Shown piece after piece: positions 57,536 to 64,000 of a stretch of 64,000 nt of DNA (the stretch's first letter is position 1; each line of letters begins with the position of its first letter). Source of the stretch: Nymphaea colorata (taxonomy: Eukaryota; Streptophyta; Magnoliopsida; Nymphaeales; Nymphaeaceae); contig NC_045149.1 in the NCBI RefSeq assembly GCF_008831285.2, forward strand, positions 22,264,535 to 22,328,534, read 5' to 3'. The notes below the pieces were generated by a model. That model made no database searches, was not told the DNA's origin, and was given only the letters and a program-made list of their open reading frames with translations. Position numbers and translations under genes: made by a program.

Positions 57536-60500
57536 TCAAGTTGGTCCTCCAGGATTGATGAGACCCAACTTGCATCTGAATTTTACAAACGAGTCTTTTC
57601 CCAATGCCTTAGTAAAAATGTCTGCAGTTTGATTTTCAGTGTCAATTTGCTTAGTACAAATCTCATTTCTTTGGATCTTCTCTCGAATGACATGGCAGTC
57701 GATTTCAATATGTTTCGTTCTTTCGTGAAACACCGGATTTGCAGATATGTGTATTGCTGCTTGATTGTCACAATGTAATTCCATTGGTTGATGAAGAATA
57801 ATTCCAAAATCATTAAGAATGTACTTTATCCAAGTTATCTCACAAGAAGTCAAAGCCATTGCTTTATATTCGGCTTCGGCTGAAGACCTTGAAACAGTTG
57901 TTTGTTTCTAAATTTTCCAAGATATTGGACTTCCTCCAATAAAAATGCAAAAACCTGAAGTGGATCTCTTTGTCATTGGGCAAGATGCCCAATCTGAATC
58001 ACAAAAGGCTTTGACTATCATGTCACTATGGGACCATAAGAAGACCCCATAACTTGTTGTAGATTTGATGTAGCGAAGGATCCTGAAAGCTGCCTCTAAG
58101 TGTGTTGTTCTTGGTTGCAACATGAACTAACTCAAACATGTGAACGCTGTGCATAATATCAGGTCGTGTAATGGTTAGATGACCAAACGACCAATTATTT
58201 TCCTAAAAAAGGTGGGATCTTGTAATAGTTGCCCTTTTTCATCATCCAACTTTAAATGTTGCTCCATGGGTGTTTCACTAGGTTTAGCACCACTATATCC
58301 TACTTCATGTAAGATATCTAGTGTGTACTTCTTTTGGGATAAAAAAATCCCTTTTTTGGATCGGGCTACTTTAACACCCAAGAAATATTTTAAATCTCCC
58401 AAATCCTTCAATTGAAATTTGTTATTGAGGATGACTTTCAGTTTCTCAATGGCATCACGATTGTCTCCCGCAATGATTATAACATCAACATACACAATGA
58501 TGAAAATATTCCCTTGTTTATTGATATTGAAGAACAAGGAATAATCAGCCTTAGATTGAGAGATGCCAAGGTGTTTGAGAGTCTCTGATAGTTTAAAAAA
58601 CTAGTTGCGAGATGACTGTTCGAGACCATATAAGGATTTGTTTAGCCGACACACCTTGTTCTCCCCTTGTCGGGTAAACCCAGGAGGCAGTGTCATGTAG
58701 ACTTCTTCATGTAGATCACCATGGAAGAAGGCATTGTTGACATCAATTTGAGAAAGACTCCAACCTTTGATGGCTGCAACTGATAAAAGACATCGAATAG
58801 TGGTGATTTTAGTAACCGGAGAAAATGTCTCTGTGTAATCAATGCCTTCGGTTTGAGTATACCCTTTAGCAACGAGTCGAGCCTTATAACGTTCAATAGT
58901 AGCATTGGCATGATACTTGATTTTATAGACCCATCGGCAACCAATAGGGTGTTTGCCTGGTGGGAGAGAAACGATATCCCAAGTTGAGTTGGCTTCTAGT
59001 GCCCAAATTTCAGCTGCCATAGCGTCTCTCCATTCTTGATGTTGCATTTCCTCTTGGAAGGTGGACGACTCATGGTGATTGAGAATAGATGTAAGGAAAG
59101 CTTGATAAGTAGGAGAAAACTTGTCTAAATGAAGGTAGTGACACAGGGGGTACCTCGTTCCTTTAGGTTGCATATGTGCCGACATCGATTCAGAAGATGT
59201 GGGCTGGGTGATGGAATGACATTGATATTCCTTAAGGTGTGAAGGTGGAACGCGCCGTCTAGTTAATCGCCGCAATTGAGTGTCAGAAGAATCAATGTGG
59301 GGGGTAACAATATCAACGATGTTAGGTTGCTGGTGATCTGATGGTGGTGCCGGTGGTGAGGGTGTAGGTGATTGAGGTGGAGGAGGTTGTGGTGGGCTGG
59401 TTGGGGAAGGTTGGGGTAACATATTCAAGTGATTCTTGAGATGGTAGAGGTATAACAACTTAACTATCTTGGACTTGGTAATTTTGAAAAGGAAATGTAT
59501 TTTCTATAAACTTAACATCTCGACTAGTGAAAATTTCATTTGTGTCAAGATCATAGAGTTTATCGACATGTTGACCATTAGGGTATCCGACAAAGACACA
59601 CTTACGTGATCGTGAGTCAAATTGATGAGTTTTGCCAATGTTATATGCATAACACAGGCAACTAAAAACACGAATGTGATTATATTTGGGAGTTTGTCCA
59701 TAAAGAACTTCATAGAGGGTTTTTTCTTGTAAAGGATGAGTAGGCAAATGATTGAGTAAATAAGCAGTAGTTAAAACACATTCCCCCAAAATTTTATAGG
59801 CAAGCATGCTTGAAAACGAAGGGTGCGAGCAATATTTAAAATATCTTTGTGTTTGCGTTCAACCACTCCATTTTGTTGAGGATTGGCGACACAAGAATGT
59901 TGACGCTCGATGCCTTTATGATGTAAAATATTTTCCATATTTGCAGAAAAAAATTCAGCTCCATTATCACTTCGGATTTTTTTAATGGAGGTTTGAAATT
60001 GATTTTCCACTAAATTGATAAATTTTTCAATATAAAAGAATGCCTCAGATTTATAATGCATAAGAAAAAGCCATGTGCAACGTGAGAAATCATCCACAAC
60101 AGTGAGGAAATAAAGAGCGCCAGATAGTGAAGGTGTTTTGTAACCTCCTCAAATATCACAATGAATCAATTGAAATATGCTAGTGGTGGATATGGAACTA
60201 TTAGGAAAAGGTAAACGAGTTTGTTTGGCAAGATAACATATGGAGTAATGCTCATTAACATGAGAGGAATCAATGAAACTAAACAAGGACTTTAAACGAG
60301 CAAGTGAAGGGTGACCGAGTCTAACATGCCATAGAACAGATTGGTTTGGTGAGGCAGCGGCGGCGCGTGGTTCTTCATCCTCAAGGATACACAAGCCATT
60401 CTGCATTCTACCCTTCCCAATCGTCTTCATCTTGCGTCGGTCCTGAATGGTACAAGAATGAGTATCAAAGATAACTTGACAATTGTTTTGAGCAACCAAT

Positions 60501-61205
60501 TTGGACATAGATAAAAGGTTACAAGAAAAGGTGGAAACATATAAGACATGATGTAACGTAATAGAAGAATTTAAATACAACTGACCAACATGGGTGACTG
60601 GAGTGGTGGAACCATTAGGAAGCTTAACGGGATTAGATTGAGCTAAAGAAGGGGAAATGAGGTTAGACAAGAATTTAGTAATATGGTGTGTAGCTCTAGT
60701 ATCAATTATCCATACTTGAGAGGAAGCTAAACAAACAATGAGTGACTCTAACATACCTGCCAGGTTGACCTTGGGTGTTTTGAAGGTTTGCTTGAGGCTG
60801 CTGTCGTTGGCCATTAGAAGTGCTCTTCTTGGGAAAATCGTGAAGGAGGTAGCAGCGAGCCTTAATATGCCCAAGTCGTCCACAGTGTTCACATTGAGGT
60901 CTGGTTCGACCCTTAAAGTGGTTGTTGTCATGATTCTGTTTCTTTACAATAGCTGCTGAAATGTTGTCAGATTGTAGGGGAACGTGAAGATCACGTTGGC
61001 ATTCCTCTTGAACCAGCAGGGCGTAAGCTTTGGACGTGTTGGAGACAAGATTCATGAGTAAGAAAGTACCATGTTGTTGGATCTCTCCTAAGAAACAATG
61101 ACAGAGTGGGGACCCGTGGGTTTCGGAATAGAACCATCAACAAAACCCATCTTATTTTTGGCTAAAAGGGCCATGGTCATGGCTCTTCTCCACGTTTTAT
61201 AATTA
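57536..61205 (-). pseudogene. Copia-2 gag-pol remnants
   Basis: From 61205 downwards: a Gag N-terminal stretch (NYKTWRRAM, then LLAKNKMGFVDGSI); a CCHC knuckle (CEHC...H...C, about 60890-60930); a protease motif WIID followed by T-R-A where the catalytic triad should read D-S/T-G; GAG-pre-integrase with its H-H-C-C residues; a TGA at about 60148 before the integrase core; an integrase core with D, D and E in DDFSR, SDNGAEF and VERKH; RT N-terminal part to SLYGLEQ and a TAG at about 58601; an RT active site YVDV in place of YVDD (about 58480); RNase H with CDSDWAS and CDNQAA. At least five breaks are seen. Confidence 0.88.
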
Positions 61206-61236
61206 TCTCTAGTGAGCTGTTGGGATACAAGACACG

Positions 61237-61296
61237 TCCCCGAAAAATCAAGATTCGGGCGTCGGCAGCAGTGAGCACAAGGTCACTGAGAAGGCG
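61237..61296 (-). pseudogene. DUF247 copy 7, 60-bp scrap
   Basis: The minus strand reads RLLSDLVLTAADARILIFRG, matching residues about 302-321 of the other copies almost exactly. It is bounded by truncated Copia-2 on one side and by the TG start of a new LTR at 61297 on the other. Its orientation matches the rest of the array, so it looks like what remains of the next gene in the series. Confidence 0.85.
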
Positions 61297-61667
61297 TGTT
61301 GGGTAGTGGCCCTGAGCCCTATCCCTTTCACACTGTAACTGCAAATAAGCTCCTGCAGTTATGTAATTAAAACAAGAAATAAATCACAATATTATGTTTT
61401 CGTTTTTTTTCTTACCTTAAGTCTCCTTGCCATAACCGTAGCTGGTTAATTGGAGAAATCCTGAGAGGCGGTCTATAAAACCCAGCGTCTATACCTTAAT
61501 AGATGGTAGTTGAGAAATCAACTGTGCGCATCTCAGAAGCAAACCCCAAAAAACAATTTACCTCTTGCTTCTTCCTTTTTTCTCTTTTGTTTTGTCGTAG
61601 GTGCTACTGCTGAATCGTGGGAAGAATCACCGAAAGCTTCCGCTGCTTTAGTTCTTCTTTGTTTCCA
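61297..61667 (+). repeat. Candidate 5' LTR of element 3
   Basis: TG...CA ends; the inner end is set by the primer site four bases later and the outer end by the break in DUF247 homology. It contains 'ggtctataaaacc' (about 61471), a plausible TATA box. Confidence 0.65.
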
Positions 61668-61769
61668 TTAGTGGTATCAGAGCAGTTTCAACACTCGGAC
61701 CTGGAGTCCCACACGCGCGGACGCGTGTGTCTTAAGGGGGCGGACGCATATGTCTTAAGAGGGGTGGAT

Positions 61770-61960
61770 TGTAACACCCCAGAAGTTTAGTCTTGTATCG
61801 AAGATTGTGAGGGGTCTTCAAGGGCTTATAATGGGAGGTTATTAATGAGATGATTGTCCTGGTTCCTAGTTTTTTTAAGGCTGTAGCCGAAACTGCTAGG
61901 GGGCAGGTTGGGATCCATCGAACTAGGGGCCCGAACCCGGGAGTGGGTCGGGTTGTTACA
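61770..61960 (+). repeat. TRIM-type LTR within element 3
   Basis: 191 bp from TGTAACACCCC to GGGTTGTTACA, clearly similar to the left LTR of the TRIM at 55178-55371, and followed by a primer-like GGTATCAGAGCC. Confidence 0.75.
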
Positions 61961-62675
61961 GAGGTATCAGAGCCATTTTTTGTCGAATTCCAAGTAAGTG
62001 AACTCGACCGTAGCAGTGCCTGTGATATAGAGATATATATATGTTGAATGATATAATGATGGATCTATGTGTGTGCACGCCTAAATTTGAATCCCTGCGT
62101 GAAAAGTTATATGCTGGAATGGGAATACAATATTCTTATTACTGGGCCCTTTCTGATTTCACAGAAAGAGGAAATGAAGCATGTGAGGTATCAAGGGTGA
62201 AGTATGTTAGTCTTGGGTTTTTTGAATCTCTCTGATGTACGTACTATGTTGTTTCTCCTTGTTGTCTTTTGTTATTCCATTAGACTGGAGTCGACCTTAG
62301 AACAGAGTATGCATATCTGCTATCCAGAACAACGTCGATAGAGGGCAAGGCCAGCTCTGCTCGACTATGGGTAGACCCAAAAACAATAAACAAGAAAAAG
62401 AAACCTCATGCTCTAAGGACTAATAGAACATTCATCAAACTGACTGAAATTATGCCACCTTCCTTGTAGTGATAGCAGGGGGGATTTGGGAAAATGAGGG
62501 ACACGGTAGGGGAGTGCAGGCTTCCTCCTGTCATTCCTCTGTGAATGCCAGTTCACCCCCATCGCTCTTCCTTGCTGCCGGTTCATTCTCGTCACAAGGA
62601 AGGGGGATCAGAGAGAGACACACCTGGTTTGGGGATATCGTCTCCCTCACGGTGGCAAAGCGAAAAAAAAAAGGA

Positions 62676-62889
62676 GCAACAGAGGAGGCGGTGGTGGCTG
62701 CGGCTGTGAGCAACGGTCGCTCGGTCGGGGCTCCTTCTGTTCGCCTTGCTGCACACAGAGGAAAGACCAGAGAGGAAGACGGGCAACAGAGGAGGCGGCG
62801 GTGGCTGCGGCTGTGAGCGTCGGTCGCTCGGTTGGGGCTCCTTCTATTCGCCTTGCTGTACGCAGAGGAAAGACCAAAGAGGAAGACAG
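62676..62889. repeat. Two tandem 107-bp repeats
   Basis: 'gcaacagaggaggcgg' starts at 62676 and 62783, and the units stay similar to 'agaggaagac' near their ends. GC-rich, between the primer sites and gag; open frames here are probably leader. Confidence 0.9.
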
Positions 62890-63598
62890 GTCCCTCTCTG
62901 GTTCAATCCTCCGTTGGAGATCGATGGATGCTCCATCGTCGAATGTGAAGAAGAGGAGGCGCTCTCAAGAAGAGAGAGAAAGCCCAATGAGAAAATGAAA
63001 AAGGGGTTAAGGCTCAAAGGATTTGTGTTATTTCTGAAATTTTCAAAATCAGTGCATCATTTTCGTTAGTTTTTCAAAAAGGCTGTTATACTTCTTGAAA
63101 ATTAAAGCTGCAAAACTTTTGCTGAAAAGTTTTTCAGAAAGAGGCTTGCGAAAAATATTTTCAATAAAAACCAGAGGTTTCATACGAAATTACGATTTGG
63201 TACCCTCTAAGTTATTCAAAATTTACGAAAGAGGTTTTTTCGTATATTTGTCGGTAATTTCATTGGAAAAACGCAATGTTATGCATTATTGCTTTATGGT
63301 ACCCTTAGTTTTATTTAAATTTCAGAAAAAGGGTGCTGACTCACTTGTTTCTAAATGGTGATTATTGCGTTAATACGAGATGTTATGTATATTTGCCTAT
63401 TGGTGCTTTTTAGTCTTGTTTAGAATTGCAGTTAAAGTTATTGAATATAAACTCGAAAATACAAGAGGAAATTCACATTGTGTTGCTTCTTGATATGCCT
63501 TAGACTTCTACTGGGAATTTCTTGACATGATATTTCATTGCTTGCTTCATGTTTATTGTACAATTGTACTTTGCTTGCCATTACAACTTAATTTAGAA

Positions 63599-63934
63599 AT
63601 GACTTTAAGAGTGGGAGCCTCTGAACTGGCCAAGACTGAAAAACTCAGTGAAAATAATTTTCATGCATGGAAATGTAGAATCATGTTGGCTCTAACTCTA
63701 GAAAGACTGATTTATGTGGTCAACAAGCCTTTTTTCACTTTAGGGGACAAACTTACTGATGATGAAAAGAAAGAATATGAGGCTTTTGAGAATGATGACT
63801 TGATGGCCAAAACCATCATGTTAACATTCATGGAAGATGATATGATCAAAGTATTTGAAGACTGTCCAAGAGCAAAAGTTATGTTAGATAGTATTTCATC
63901 CAAATTCAACATCACTACTACTATGCATGTTTAA
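63599..63934 (+). pseudogene. Copia-type gag N-terminal part of element 3
   Basis: From the ATG at 63599 the frame reads KLSENNFHAWKCRI-like sequence and EYEAFENDDLMAKTIM, typical of plant Copia Gag (UBN2/Retrotran_gag_2). A TAA at 63932-63934 interrupts it, but the same frame continues after it with LLLEQYTSYKMKE and VVDHVN, the usual next part of the domain. The stop is therefore probably a CAA-to-TAA change, and the element is likely defective. The upstream in-frame ATG at 63527 encodes a hydrophobic stretch unlike Gag. Confidence 0.75.
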
Positions 63935-64000
63935 TTATTGCTAGAACAGTATACCTCGTATAAAATGAAGGAATCAGATACAGTTGTTGACCATGTTAAC

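Larger units (their letters stand above)
57254..61210 (-). mobile_element. Copia-2 LTR retrotransposon, 5'-truncated
   Basis: A minus-strand Copia element: Gag start near 61208, then Gag knuckle, protease, integrase, RT and RNase H down to 57536, a purine tract (TTGAGGGGGAG, about 57529-57539) and one LTR. The 5' LTR, primer site and first Gag codons are absent; the element meets a DUF247 scrap at about 61215-61236. Stops, frameshifts and catalytic changes make it inactive. Confidence 0.82.
61297..64000 (+). mobile_element. LTR element 3 (mosaic 5' region), runs past the window
   Basis: Starts inside DUF247-7 with a 371-bp LTR (TGTTGGG...TTTCCA, 61297-61667) and a primer site (TGGTATCAGAGCAG, 61672-61685). 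The next 84 bp match the internal part of the TRIM at 55178 and lead into a TRIM-type LTR (61770-61960), followed by a second primer-like site (GGTATCAGAGCC). A non-coding leader and a Copia-type gag follow to the window end. The 3' LTR would lie beyond 64000. Confidence 0.7.

Noticed and set aside
57536-61205. Copia-2 as an active element
   Set aside because: Stops near 60148 and 58601, several frameshifts, a changed protease triad and YVDV in RT, and no 5' LTR.

Overview
The window is nuclear DNA from a flowering plant; I cannot name the species. The evidence is a family of plant DUF247 (UPF0481) genes, relics of a class III peroxidase, a U/P-type cyclin, an S-domain receptor kinase and a plant methyltransferase-like gene, Copia elements primed by initiator tRNA-Met, a TRIM element, and very long AT and GA microsatellites. 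No prokaryotic genes, rRNA genes or tRNA genes were seen.

Layout. The window is a degenerate tandem array. Six intronless DUF247 copies, all on the minus strand, lie at 0.5-1.7, 7.3-8.5 (5' tip at 14.5), 21.3-22.5, 33.6-34.8, 43.3-44.5 and 49.6-50.8 kb. A 60-bp scrap of a seventh lies at 61.24 kb. Copies 1, 3, 5 and 6 are intact (414-415 codons). Copy 2 is split by a 6-kb Copia element and frameshifted. Copy 4 has lost its membrane anchor to an 8-bp deletion. Copy 7 is trapped between two LTR elements.

The DNA between the genes was duplicated with them. One block lies 3' of the genes (R1). A second lies upstream of copies 1, 4 and 5 and holds a peroxidase exon relic (R2). Two further blocks (R3, R4) lie between genes, and R4 abuts an old hAT-like MITE. 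Later insertions mark single units: two MULE-like elements (5.2 and 36.8 kb), a gene-fragment-carrying Harbinger-like element (39.7 kb), a possible CACTA MITE and a LINE relic (47-48 kb), a TRIM (55.2 kb), Copia-2 (57.3-61.2 kb, minus) and a third LTR element (61.3 kb to the window end, plus).

Function. The only genes that look expressible are the four DUF247 copies, which would encode proteins with a conserved DUF247 domain and one C-terminal membrane segment. DUF247 pairs are the male-side determinants at the grass S and Z self-incompatibility loci, and the family is otherwise poorly characterised. A clustered, birth-and-death DUF247 family with variable patches and signs of gene conversion could be a recognition-type locus, but that is inference. 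The long stretch from about 25.8 to 33.1 kb has no recognisable gene.
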